NCBI RefSeq assembly: GCF_014648055.1 | Contig: NZ_BMQJ01000002.1 | Location: forward strand, 372,001 to 436,000 | Source: Streptosporangium pseudovulgare | Lineage (GTDB): Bacteria > Actinomycetota > Actinomycetes > Streptosporangiales > Streptosporangiaceae | Reading direction: 5' to 3' | Length of the DNA stretch: 64,000 bases | Part shown: positions 50,567 through 58,083 of the stretch, piece after piece | Layout of the letters: each line of letters begins with the position of its first letter | How positions within the stretch are numbered: the first letter of the stretch is position 1 | Made by a program: the position numbers and the translations under genes | The notes under the pieces: generated by a model | The model's database searches: none | What the model saw: the letters and a program-made list of their open reading frames with translations, nothing else | Told to the model about the DNA's origin: nothing

Positions 50567-51019
50567 ATGACGTCCGATTCCGGCAGGTCGCCGGACCCCG
50601 CCGGCCTGCCCGAGGCCGAGTTCGCCTTCCCCGGACCGTTGCGGGACGCGCTCGTCGCGGCGATCCTCGACGGCCGCAAGACCGCCACGACCTCCCTCGC
50701 CGTCGAATACGAGCGGGCGGGCGAGCCGCTGCCCGAGGTCGGGGGGCGGTCGGCGGTGGTGGACTCCGCCGGCCGCCCGGTGGCCGTCATCGAGGTGACG
50801 AGCGTACGCGTCGTACCGCTGGGAGAGGTGGACGACGCCCACGCGGTGGACGAGGGCGAGGGCCACACGACGGCCGGACAGTGGCGTACGGCCCACGAGG
50901 AGTTCTGGCACGGCCCGGAGATGCGCTCGGCGCTGGGCGACGCCGCCTTCGCCGTGGACGACGCCACCCCGGTGGTCCTGGAGCGCTTCCGCGTCGTCAC
51001 CGACCTCCGTACCGCCTGA
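50567..51019 (+). CDS. ASCH domain-containing protein
   Basis: A 150-residue ASCH-fold protein. FPGPLRDALVAAILDGRKTATTSL is split between helix and the family's (G)K(K)T(A/S)TxSL loop, followed by VIEVTSVRVVPLGEVDDAHA and EEFWHG, the common C-terminal features. ASCH domains bind RNA or act as small nucleoside amidohydrolases; a glutamate and lysine in the loop (DGRKTATTSL, EYERAGEPLP) are compatible with either. ATG start. The stop overlaps the start of the first nucleotidyltransferase (TGATG), forming a three-gene coupled operon. Confidence 0.88.
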   Translation: MTSDSGRSPDPAGLPEAEFAFPGPLRDALVAAILDGRKTATTSLAVEYERAGEPLPEVGGRSAVVDSAGRPVAVIEVTSVRVVPLGEVDDAHAVDEGEGHTTAGQWRTAHEEFWHGPEMRSALGDAAFAVDDATPVVLERFRVVTDLRTA

Positions 51020-51699
51020 TGGTCCGTCCGGATCAGGCGGCGTGCCCGGTCAGCGTCCCGGAGCACCTGGTGCTGTCGGTGGTGACCGGCTCCCGCGCCT
51101 ACGGGCTGGAGACCGAGGACTCCGACGTGGACCGGCGCGGGGTCTTCGCCGCGCCCGCACCGCTGTTCTGGCGGCTGGACAAGCCGCCGACCCACATCGA
51201 GGGGCCGCTGCCCGAGCAGTTCTCCTGGGAGGTCGAGCGGTTCTGCGTCCTGGCGCTGGAGGCCAACCCGACGGTCCTGGAGTGCCTGTGGTCGCCGATC
51301 GTCGAGCGGCTCACCCCGGCGGGTGAGGAGCTGCTGGCGATCCGCCGCGCCTTCCTGTCCCGGCGCGCCCACCGGACGTTCGCCGGGTACGCCCAGGCGC
51401 AGCTCCGCAGGCTCGATCCCGCGCGGCCGAAGTGGAAGCAGGCCATGCACATGATCAGGCTGATGCTCAGCGGCCTGCACCTGGCCCGCGAGGGCGAGCC
51501 GCTGGTCCGGGTGGGCGCCCACCGCGACCGGCTGCTGGCGCTGCGGCGGGGCGAGATCCCCTGGCCGGAGGTGGAGCGCTGGCGGGCGGAGCTGGCCGCG
51601 GACCTCGACCGTCTCGGCGCCTGCGACGCGCTGCCCGAGGCGCCCGACCGCCGGACCGTCGAGGACTACCTGGTGACCGTACGGAGGGCGTCGTTGTGA
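51019..51699 (+). CDS. Nucleotidyltransferase of the COG3541/RlaP type (first of two)
   Basis: A 226-residue Pol-beta-superfamily nucleotidyltransferase. The N-terminal catalytic core has SVVTGSRAYGLETEDSDVDR: the GS motif and the DxD metal-binding pair are intact. A helical C-terminal region (FLSRRAHRTFAGYAQAQLRR) with a conserved K-x-x-MH-MIR segment follows. Relatives include RlaP, found with RNA ligases in RNA-repair operons; no ligase is present here. Overlaps the ASCH gene by one base and the next paralogue by four bases, so all three are coupled. Transfer of a nucleotide to RNA, protein or small molecule is inferred. Confidence 0.85.
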   Translation: MVRPDQAACPVSVPEHLVLSVVTGSRAYGLETEDSDVDRRGVFAAPAPLFWRLDKPPTHIEGPLPEQFSWEVERFCVLALEANPTVLECLWSPIVERLTPAGEELLAIRRAFLSRRAHRTFAGYAQAQLRRLDPARPKWKQAMHMIRLMLSGLHLAREGEPLVRVGAHRDRLLALRRGEIPWPEVERWRAELAADLDRLGACDALPEAPDRRTVEDYLVTVRRASL

Positions 51700-52478
51700 C
51701 CGTCCGCCTCCCGGCCTGGCTGGCCGAGATCCCCGCCGAGCAGCCGCACGCCCTGGCGTTCGCCACGGTCAGCGGCGCGCATCTCTACGGTTTCCCGTCC
51801 GCCGACTCCGACGTGGACCTGCGCGGCGTGCACCTGCTGCCGCTGGAGGACGTCGTCGGGCTGCGGCCCGCCGAGGAGACCGTCACCCGTTCGTGGACGC
51901 GCCACGGCGTCGAGGTGGACCTCGTCACCCACGACCTGGCCAAGTTCTGCCGTCTGCTGCTCCGCCGCAACGGCTACGTCCTTGAGCAGCTGCTCTCTCC
52001 GCTGGTGGTGGCGACGTCCCCGGTGCACGAGGAGCTGGCCGCCGCCGCCCCGGACTGCCTGACCCGTCACCACGCCCACCACTACCTGGGGTTCGCCCGG
52101 ACCCAGTGGCGCCTGTTCGAGCGGTCGGGGGAGCTCAAGCCGCTGCTGTACACCTTCCGGGTGCTGCTCACCGGCATCCACCTGATGCGCACCGGCGCAC
52201 TCGTCGCCGACCTCACCCGGCTGGGCGGCGGCCCGCCGTACCTGGCGGAGCTGGTGGCCGCCAAGCGGCACGCGGAGCACGGGGCGCCGCCCGCGGACGG
52301 CCCGGACCGCGCGCGGCTGGAACGCGACGTCGCCCGGCTGACCGCCGCCCTGGAGGAGGCGCGGGACGCCTCGCACCTGCCGGAGGCGCCGGGCGCGGGC
52401 GGTCTCCTGCACGACCTCGTCGTCCGCGCCCGCCTGGCGACCCGGGCCGGGAGCGGGACCGAACACACGGGCGGGTGA
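51696..52478 (+). CDS. Nucleotidyltransferase of the COG3541/RlaP type (second paralogue)
   Basis: A 260-residue paralogue of the preceding gene. The core reads ATVSGAHLYGFPSADSDVDL: the DxD pair is kept but the GS motif has become GA, which may weaken triphosphate binding. The helical region (HHYLGFARTQWRLFE, followed by a YTFRVLLTGIHLMRTG segment) matches the K-x-x-MH-MIR region of the first copy. GTG start overlaps the first stop (GTGA). Divergence of the two paralogues suggests a heteromer with one catalytic and one structural subunit. The C-terminus is Gly/Thr-rich. The gap that follows is GC-rich and holds the sigma-factor promoter. Confidence 0.85.
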   Translation: MTVRLPAWLAEIPAEQPHALAFATVSGAHLYGFPSADSDVDLRGVHLLPLEDVVGLRPAEETVTRSWTRHGVEVDLVTHDLAKFCRLLLRRNGYVLEQLLSPLVVATSPVHEELAAAAPDCLTRHHAHHYLGFARTQWRLFERSGELKPLLYTFRVLLTGIHLMRTGALVADLTRLGGGPPYLAELVAAKRHAEHGAPPADGPDRARLERDVARLTAALEEARDASHLPEAPGAGGLLHDLVVRARLATRAGSGTEHTGG

Positions 52479-52696
52479 GACCACCGGTCCGGGCGGGCAC
52501 GGAACCGGGTTCACGGGCGGGCGAGGTCGGGCTCACAGGCCGGCGGGCTCGCCCGGGTTCGGCCACGGTCGGCGAATCCGTCATTCGACCGGGTGAGACG
52601 GTGCCGCTGTTTCGGTGTGACGTCCGGGCGATCTCACGACATCTATCGGATGAACGGTGCAGAACGCACCGCATACCGATAGGACACGGTGTTTGA

Positions 52697-53242
52697 GTGA
52701 CCGTGCATGACGAGGCCGACTTCACCCGTATGTTCCATGAACACTACGAGTCGGTCCTCCGCTACGCGTGGCGCAGAGTGGGGCCCGACGACGCCCCGGA
52801 CATAGCCGCGGAGACCTTCAGGATCGCCTGGGAGAAATACGGCCGGCTCCCCCGGGACGAGCCGCTGCCCTGGCTGTACGTCACCGCCCGCAATCTCATG
52901 TCGAACCTGCTCAGGAAGGAGGAGCGGCGGGACGGGCTCACCGGCCTGCTGCTCGGGGACACGGGCCCGCGCGCCGGCGAAGAGGACCATTCCGTCGCCG
53001 TCGCCACTCGCCACACCGTGCTGGCGGCGCTGAACCGGCTGAGTGACGGTGATCGGGAGCTGGTGCTGCTGGTGTGCTGGGAAGGGCTCGATCTACGCCA
53101 GGCCGCGAAGATCGTCGGTTGCTCCCGGCCGGCGGCCACGATGCGGCTGCACCGCGCACGCAAACGCCTGCAGCGCCTGCTCACCGAGGACTCCCGGCCC
53201 GTCGCGGACCCTCGGCCGTCCTACAGGAGGGGCACCGCATGA
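52697..53242 (+). CDS. ECF-type RNA polymerase sigma factor
   Basis: A 181-residue group IV sigma factor. Sigma70 region 2 spans FHEHYESVLRYAWRRVGPDD to PWLYVTARNL, and region 4 spans LNRLSDGDRELVLLVCWEGL to AATMRLHRARKRL, with the usual helix-turn-helix. There is a long acidic linker between. GTG start; no Shine-Dalgarno sequence is seen, and a GGTGC-agaac-GCACC inverted repeat lies just upstream (52655-52669). The stop overlaps the ATG of a membrane protein (ATGA), the usual place for an anti-sigma factor, so the pair is probably a signalling module. Confidence 0.92.
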   Translation: MTVHDEADFTRMFHEHYESVLRYAWRRVGPDDAPDIAAETFRIAWEKYGRLPRDEPLPWLYVTARNLMSNLLRKEERRDGLTGLLLGDTGPRAGEEDHSVAVATRHTVLAALNRLSDGDRELVLLVCWEGLDLRQAAKIVGCSRPAATMRLHRARKRLQRLLTEDSRPVADPRPSYRRGTA

Positions 53243-54159
53243 ACAGTGACGTCAGACAGCTCAGGGAGATGTTGCAGGCCCACGATCCGGCGCGGCGGGT
53301 GCACCCCGACGCTTCCAGCCTGCCCGTCATCGCGCAGCGGATCATTGACGAGACCGCCCGGCCGCCCCGGACGGCCGTACGGCGGTGGTCCGCGCGACGG
53401 TGGCTCGTCGCCGTTTCCGTCACCGCCGTGGTGACGGGCGCGGCCCTGGCCGTGACGGTCGTCATGCCACCGGATGACGTCGGATCGATGCAGATGGGAG
53501 CGACCAGAGCGTTGGCCTTCACCGAGGACGGCGACTACGTCGACGTGCGGATCATGGATCCCGACGCCGACCCTCGCCGGTACCGTCAGGACTTCACGGC
53601 GCGGGGGCTGAACGTCGACCTGCAGATGAAGGCCGTGTCCCCGAGCCTGGCCGGAAAAATGATCTCGGTGTCCTCCCCCGCGCGGCTCGTGACCTACGGT
53701 TCCGACGGGGGATTCGAGGTCCGGGACACCGACGAGAAGAACGTCAGGATCGAGGGGATCGAGGACGAGTCCGGCTGCGGAGACATGTGGTGCCAGGCCG
53801 GGGTGCGCATCCCCGTCGGCCTGCGCCTTCCGATCACCATCGTCTTCGGACGGCCCGCCCGGCCCGGTGAACGATACGAGATCACCGGTGACCCGACCGC
53901 GCGCGGCGAGGTCCTGGAGGGGCTCACCCTGCGCAACCGTACGGTCGCCGAGGTCGAGGCTCTCCTGCGGCAGCGCCACACCACCGTCGAGACGTACTAC
54001 CAGGCTCCTCCGCCACCCTCACCTGGCTCCGGGGGCTGGGACTTCTCAGAACACGTCATCCGATCGCGGGACGTCCCCGGCACCTGGTACGTCCACGAAG
54101 CGTTCGGGGGGCATGACAGGAACACCGTCAGCCTCGTCGTCGACTCCCGGCCGCGGTAG
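53239..54159 (+). CDS. Membrane-anchored extracytoplasmic protein, likely anti-sigma or sensor partner of the ECF factor
   Basis: A 306-residue single-pass protein. A cytoplasmic N-terminus of about 52 residues (MNSDVRQLREMLQAHDPARR), a membrane helix (WLVAVSVTAVVTGAALAVTVVM) and an extracytoplasmic domain of about 230 residues follow. The layout matches ECF-linked anti-sigma factors and CU044_5270-type proteins, though no ZAS motif is evident. The outer domain has one Cys pair (SGCGDMWCQAG), a possible redox or structural disulfide. ATG overlaps the sigma-factor stop. Conserved function is unproven. Confidence 0.75.
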   Translation: MNSDVRQLREMLQAHDPARRVHPDASSLPVIAQRIIDETARPPRTAVRRWSARRWLVAVSVTAVVTGAALAVTVVMPPDDVGSMQMGATRALAFTEDGDYVDVRIMDPDADPRRYRQDFTARGLNVDLQMKAVSPSLAGKMISVSSPARLVTYGSDGGFEVRDTDEKNVRIEGIEDESGCGDMWCQAGVRIPVGLRLPITIVFGRPARPGERYEITGDPTARGEVLEGLTLRNRTVAEVEALLRQRHTTVETYYQAPPPPSPGSGGWDFSEHVIRSRDVPGTWYVHEAFGGHDRNTVSLVVDSRPR

Positions 54160-54357
54160 GCGGCGCAGTACAGGGACGGCCGTACGGAGAACGGACGGCC
54201 GTCCGGCGGGAGGCGTCGTACACGGATCGGTCGATCCCCTCGTCCCGTCCAGGGCCGGCTCACCGGCCGGCCCCGGCCGACGACTCGGAGCGCAGCGGAG
54301 CCCCGACCGCGCCGAAATCGGCTTGCGGGCCGTAGGGACGTGCGATTACGTGTCGCC

Positions 54358-55233
54358 ATGGCGATGGACCACGCTGCCCGTTCCGACTCCTACTTCGTGT
54401 GCGCCACTCCCCGGACCGGCTCCTCCCTGCTGCTCGGCCTGCTCGGCTCCACCGGCGTCGCCGGCCGTCCGCAGGCGTACTTCCGGGAGGCCGACGAGCC
54501 GCTGTGGGCCGAACGGTGGCGGCTCCGCCGTACGGCCGGCGGCGGGTACGACCACGCCGACTACCTCCGCGCCGCACTCGCCGCAGGTCGGAGCGGCAAC
54601 GGGGTCTTCGGGGCGAAGCTGATGTGGGGGACCCTCGACACGCTGGTCGCCAGGCTCCGAACGGTCCATCCGGATGTCGCCGGGGGTGACCTGGCCCTGC
54701 TGGAGCGGGTGTTCGGCCGTACGGCCTTCGTCCACCTGCGGCGTGACGACACGCCGGCCCAGGCGGTGTCCTGGCTGCGGGCGGAGCAGACGCGGACCTG
54801 GTACATCGGTGGCGACGGTGAGATCAGCGGTGACGCCGATGACGACGGCGGGCACGAGCCCTGCTACGACGCCGAGGCGATCACTCGCTTCATCCGGACG
54901 ATCGAGGACCACGACGCGGCGTGGGAGGCGTGGTTCTCCTCGGCCGGGGTCCGGCCGTACCGGGTGCGTTACGAGGACCTCGACGAGGACATGATCGGCA
55001 CGACACGCCGCGTCCTCGGCTTCCTCGGGCTGGAGGCGCCGCCGGGGCAGGCGATCACCGCCCGGTACCGACGGCAGGCCGACGAGCTGAACCGGGACTG
55101 GATCGCCCGGTACCGAGCGGAACGGGCACTCGACGGCCGCCATGCCGGGTCAGGCACGCCGGCGGCCCCCACGACGGGAACGACCCCACCCGAGGGACGA
55201 ACGAGACCCGCTTCGAAGCCGGCGGATCGCTAA
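54358..55233 (+). CDS. Stf0-family sulfotransferase
   Basis: A 291-residue PAPS-dependent sulfotransferase. SYFVCATPRTGSSLLLGLLG is the 5'-phosphosulfate-binding loop and VHLRRDDTPAQAVSWLRAEQ the 3'-phosphate region characteristic of mycobacterial Stf0, which makes trehalose-2-sulfate. A C-terminal RVRYEDLDEDMIGTTRRVLG fits the family. Trehalose as acceptor is plausible, since otsA is present far upstream, but unproven in a non-mycolate actinomycete. ATG start. The last ~30 residues are a Pro/Thr/Gly-rich tail and overlap the 3' end of a convergent membrane protein gene. Confidence 0.88.
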   Translation: MAMDHAARSDSYFVCATPRTGSSLLLGLLGSTGVAGRPQAYFREADEPLWAERWRLRRTAGGGYDHADYLRAALAAGRSGNGVFGAKLMWGTLDTLVARLRTVHPDVAGGDLALLERVFGRTAFVHLRRDDTPAQAVSWLRAEQTRTWYIGGDGEISGDADDDGGHEPCYDAEAITRFIRTIEDHDAAWEAWFSSAGVRPYRVRYEDLDEDMIGTTRRVLGFLGLEAPPGQAITARYRRQADELNRDWIARYRAERALDGRHAGSGTPAAPTTGTTPPEGRTRPASKPADR

Positions 55234-55506
55234 CCCGATCAGCCACATCTGGACCGCCAGGACCGGAACCGTCAGCAGCGGTCCGGTGGTGTACGCCTCC
55301 TCCATCGCGGGTGAGCCGCCGCAGTCCAGGACGCCGCCGCGCTCGTACCGTTCGCACTGGACGTCGCGGATGACGGTCGTCACCACGAACCAGTCCGCGA
55401 ACGCGAGCGCCGGCAGCGACATCACCGCGAGGAAGGCCGCGCGGTCCGCCCGGTCCTCCCCCGTCGTGTCCGTTCTGACCGGAACCGGCGCGAGCTGCCG
55501 TCCCAT
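55150..55506 (-). CDS. Small two-TM membrane protein, function unknown
   Basis: A 118-residue protein with two hydrophobic helices, AAFLAVMSLPALAFADWFVV and LLTVPVLAVQMWLIGLAI, joined by a loop containing two cysteines (VQCERYERGGVLDCGG), and a strongly basic C-terminus. Start ATG 55506 with GGAACGGGAT upstream; ATGs at 55524 and 55548 are in frame. Its 3' 84 bases overlap the 3' end of the sulfotransferase gene in the opposite direction. Membrane helices in the right frame and codon use support it as real; no family is recognised. Confidence 0.6.
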   Translation of the reverse strand: MGRQLAPVPVRTDTTGEDRADRAAFLAVMSLPALAFADWFVVTTVIRDVQCERYERGGVLDCGGSPAMEEAYTTGPLLTVPVLAVQMWLIGLAIRRLRSGSRSSLGWGRSRRGGRRRA

Positions 55507-55641
55507 ATCCCGTTCCTGCCTCATGAGAGGCAGGCCAAGCAGGGGCATGTGATGGTCCCGGGGAGAGCATGTGAAGGTTCCGCACGATCGTCTCGGCACC
55601 GCTCGGCTGAACCGATCGGACGGCGCCGACGTCTCAGCGTC

Positions 55642-56571
55642 ATGAGACTCGTCCATTGGATCGGTGCCGCCCTTGCCGCGGTGGTGGCGTGCGCGGCGGG
55701 CGTGCAGATCGCGCGATCGGCGAGCGGAGGGCCGCCGGTGCCGGCCTCGTGCCCGCAACAGTGGGGCGGTGAGGGCATCGGCGGCTGGGTGCCCGCCGCC
55801 GCCGACATCGACGGAGCCGACGAGTCGCTCGTGCCCGGCTCACCGGTCAGGGCGCTGATCTGCGCCTACCCCGGGGACAACGCGCACCCGGGCGGTGAGC
55901 GGCTGGCCGGGACCAGGACCCTGGCGGACCAGGCCGGGGTCATGGCCCGTGACCTCGCGTACCTCCCGGTGACCGACCCGCCCCGCGGTGGTCCGTGCAC
56001 ATTGATGGGCGGGCCGATGACGAACTACCTCATCCGTTTCGCCTACCCCGACGGCCGGGCGCTGTGGGTGGGCAGCGCCGAGGAGGTCAACTCCTGCGCG
56101 ACGACCACGAACGGCACCGTCGGCAGCCGCTCGTACGTCGGGCCGGACATCGCCGCCGCCTATCGGACGGGCGCCTGGAAGCCCACCCGCTCCGACGACC
56201 CCTGCGGGGACTTCACCGGCCGCCGGGGCCAGGACGAGCGGATGGTGCCCGAGGGGATCGTCTCGGTCATGGTGTGCGGCCGGATCTCGGGTTCCGGAAG
56301 ACCTCCTCGGCGGGAGTACGGCGAACAGGTCGCCCGCGAACTGGCCGCGGAGCTGAACTCCCTTGACACCCGGCCGAGTGACAACACCTGTCAGAGAGGC
56401 GGAGGCACGGACGACCGCGAGTTCCGGCTCCTGTTCGGCTACCCGGACGGACCGCCCGCGAACGTCTCGATCTCCATGGGCTGTGTCCCTGGAGCCGACA
56501 ACGGGTTGCTCCAGGCGGACCTCGACGGCTCCGTACGCGACCGGGTGGTACGGCTCGCCCCACCGCCCTGA
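55642..56571 (+). CDS. Secreted protein with internal duplication, function unknown
   Basis: A 309-residue protein with a signal peptide or anchor (RLVHWIGAALAAVVACAAGV). The mature chain has two related halves: CTLMGGPMTNYLIRFAYPDG near residue 120 and the later CQRGGGTDDREFRLLFGYPDG near 265 share the pattern C-G-G-x6-R-F-x-Y-PDG, each preceded by a segment with ICAYP or MVCGRI. This points to a duplicated domain of about 125 residues. No catalytic motif is seen. ATG 55642; the frame is open to 55549. A decayed HAD gene follows 58 bases after the stop. Confidence 0.7.
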   Translation: MRLVHWIGAALAAVVACAAGVQIARSASGGPPVPASCPQQWGGEGIGGWVPAAADIDGADESLVPGSPVRALICAYPGDNAHPGGERLAGTRTLADQAGVMARDLAYLPVTDPPRGGPCTLMGGPMTNYLIRFAYPDGRALWVGSAEEVNSCATTTNGTVGSRSYVGPDIAAAYRTGAWKPTRSDDPCGDFTGRRGQDERMVPEGIVSVMVCGRISGSGRPPRREYGEQVARELAAELNSLDTRPSDNTCQRGGGTDDREFRLLFGYPDGPPANVSISMGCVPGADNGLLQADLDGSVRDRVVRLAPPP

Positions 56572-56629
56572 GCACCGAGAACCCGCTCGCGGACCGCACG
56601 CCCACCTGAGCCGGAAGACGGCGGCGGCC

Positions 56630-57055
56630 GTGGCGGCGGCGCCCACCCCGGGAGCGCACGAGGTGCTGCGGGCCTGTCAGGCCGGCGGCAGGGCCGTCGC
56701 AGTGGTGGGCGGCACCTGCTCCGCCGCCATGGAGACCCACCTGGAGACGCACGGTCTGCGCCACCTGGTGGGGCCGGTCCTCGGGCGCGAACACCTCCGG
56801 GCGGCCGAGAGTCCGTACACCGACCTCGTACGGCAGGCGGTGAAGGCCATGGGGCTGCGGCCGCCTGCCTGCACGCTGGTCGGCAGGTCGGCCGGGGGCA
56901 TGTACACGGCCGGGAACGCCGGCGTCCAGGCGATCGGGGTGGTGAGCGAGCACGGCCGCCGCAAGCATCTCGCCGCCGCCGGCGGCTCGGTCGTCTCCTC
57001 GTTGCCCCGGCTGGCCGACGCGCTCCTGGCCGTCCCCGTGACGACCGCCCGCTGA
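56630..57055 (+). pseudogene. Degenerate HAD-family hydrolase fragment
   Basis: About 140 codons with clear resemblance to the C-terminal two thirds of a HAD-IA phosphatase (APTPGAHEVLRACQAGGRAV, then LVGRSAGGMYTAGNAGVQAI). The N-terminal DxD motif is absent because the frame is truncated, the motif II position SNNS reads GGTC, motif III Lys is not visible, and the motif IV GDSxTD has become GRSAGG. It has no ribosome binding site. An intact HAD gene follows 94 bases downstream. Loss of every catalytic motif indicates a pseudogene; the fragment could alternatively be a short regulatory relic. Confidence 0.7.
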
Positions 57056-57149
57056 ACGGCCACGCGGGACGCGTCCGCCGCGTGGTGCCGGGTGGCCCGC
57101 GTACGGTGGCCGGTGTCCCGCCCGATACGGGCAGGAGTAGCCTGTCCCG

Positions 57150-57800
57150 GTGATCGAACCGGTTGAACTGGTGATTTTCGACTGCGACGGCGTGCTGGTC
57201 GACAGCGAGCCCATCGCGGTACGTGTGCACTCCGGCGTGCTCTCGGAGCTGGGCTGGCCGTTGAGCGAGGCCGAGGTGACCGAACGGTTCGTGGGACGGT
57301 CCACCAAGTCCATCAACGAGCTGATCGAGGCCCGGCTGGGACCGGCGCTGACGGCCGAGGCCGAGCGGCGCTTCCTGCGCCTGCACCAGGAGGCGGTGGA
57401 CGCGGGGCTGACCGCCGTCGACGGCATCGTCGAGGCGCTGGACGCGATCACGCTGCCGACGTGCGTGGCCTCCAGCGGAAGTCACGACAAGATGCGCCAC
57501 ACCCTCGGCCACACCGGCCTCCATCGGCGTTTCGAAGGCCGGATCTTCAGCGCGACGCAGGTCGCCCACGGCAAGCCTGCGCCCGATCTGTTCCTGTACG
57601 CCGCCCGGGAGATGGGCGTCGAGCCCGCCCGGTGCGTGGTGGTGGAGGACAGCCGGTACGGCGTCCAGGCGGCCCGCGCGGCCGGCATGCGCGCCTTCGG
57701 TTACGCGGGCGGGCTCACCCCCGCACAGTGGCTCGAAGGCCCCGGTACGATCGTCTTCGACGACATGCGGAAGCTCCCGGATCTCCTCGACCGGCTCTGA
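57150..57800 (+). CDS. HAD-IA family hydrolase (beta-phosphoglucomutase/phosphatase-like)
   Basis: A 216-residue phosphatase. Motif I is LVIFDCDGVLVDSEP, motif II CVASSGSHDK, motif III the Lys in AHGKPAPDLFL, and motif IV VVVEDSRYGVQAARAAGM; the small cap after motif I marks the beta-phosphoglucomutase branch. It should dephosphorylate a sugar phosphate or isomerise beta-glucose-1-phosphate. GTG start with GGCAGGAGTAG upstream. Its own transcript; the decayed HAD fragment lies just before. The gap to the next gene (283 bases) has no recognisable gene. Confidence 0.9.
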   Translation: MIEPVELVIFDCDGVLVDSEPIAVRVHSGVLSELGWPLSEAEVTERFVGRSTKSINELIEARLGPALTAEAERRFLRLHQEAVDAGLTAVDGIVEALDAITLPTCVASSGSHDKMRHTLGHTGLHRRFEGRIFSATQVAHGKPAPDLFLYAAREMGVEPARCVVVEDSRYGVQAARAAGMRAFGYAGGLTPAQWLEGPGTIVFDDMRKLPDLLDRL

Positions 57801-58083
57801 CACCCGGCCGGTTCCCATCCCCGGATCGGGGCGGCGGCGATTCCAGCGACGAAGCGTTGTCAGGTCGTCGTTCCCGGCGGGGTCCGCGCGCGAAGTCGGC
57901 GCGCGAGGTCGGCGCAAGCACCCCGGCGGAGGCTCGCAGGCACCGCCCGCCCCGCCGCGACCGCCGGCCACCGCCTCACCAAGCCCCCGCCGCGGCCACC
58001 GGCCACCCGCCTCACCTGGCGCCCGCCGGCGCCGGACGGCGGGCACCCGCGGGGCGGAAAAGATCACGGTCTATCCTGCGCAC

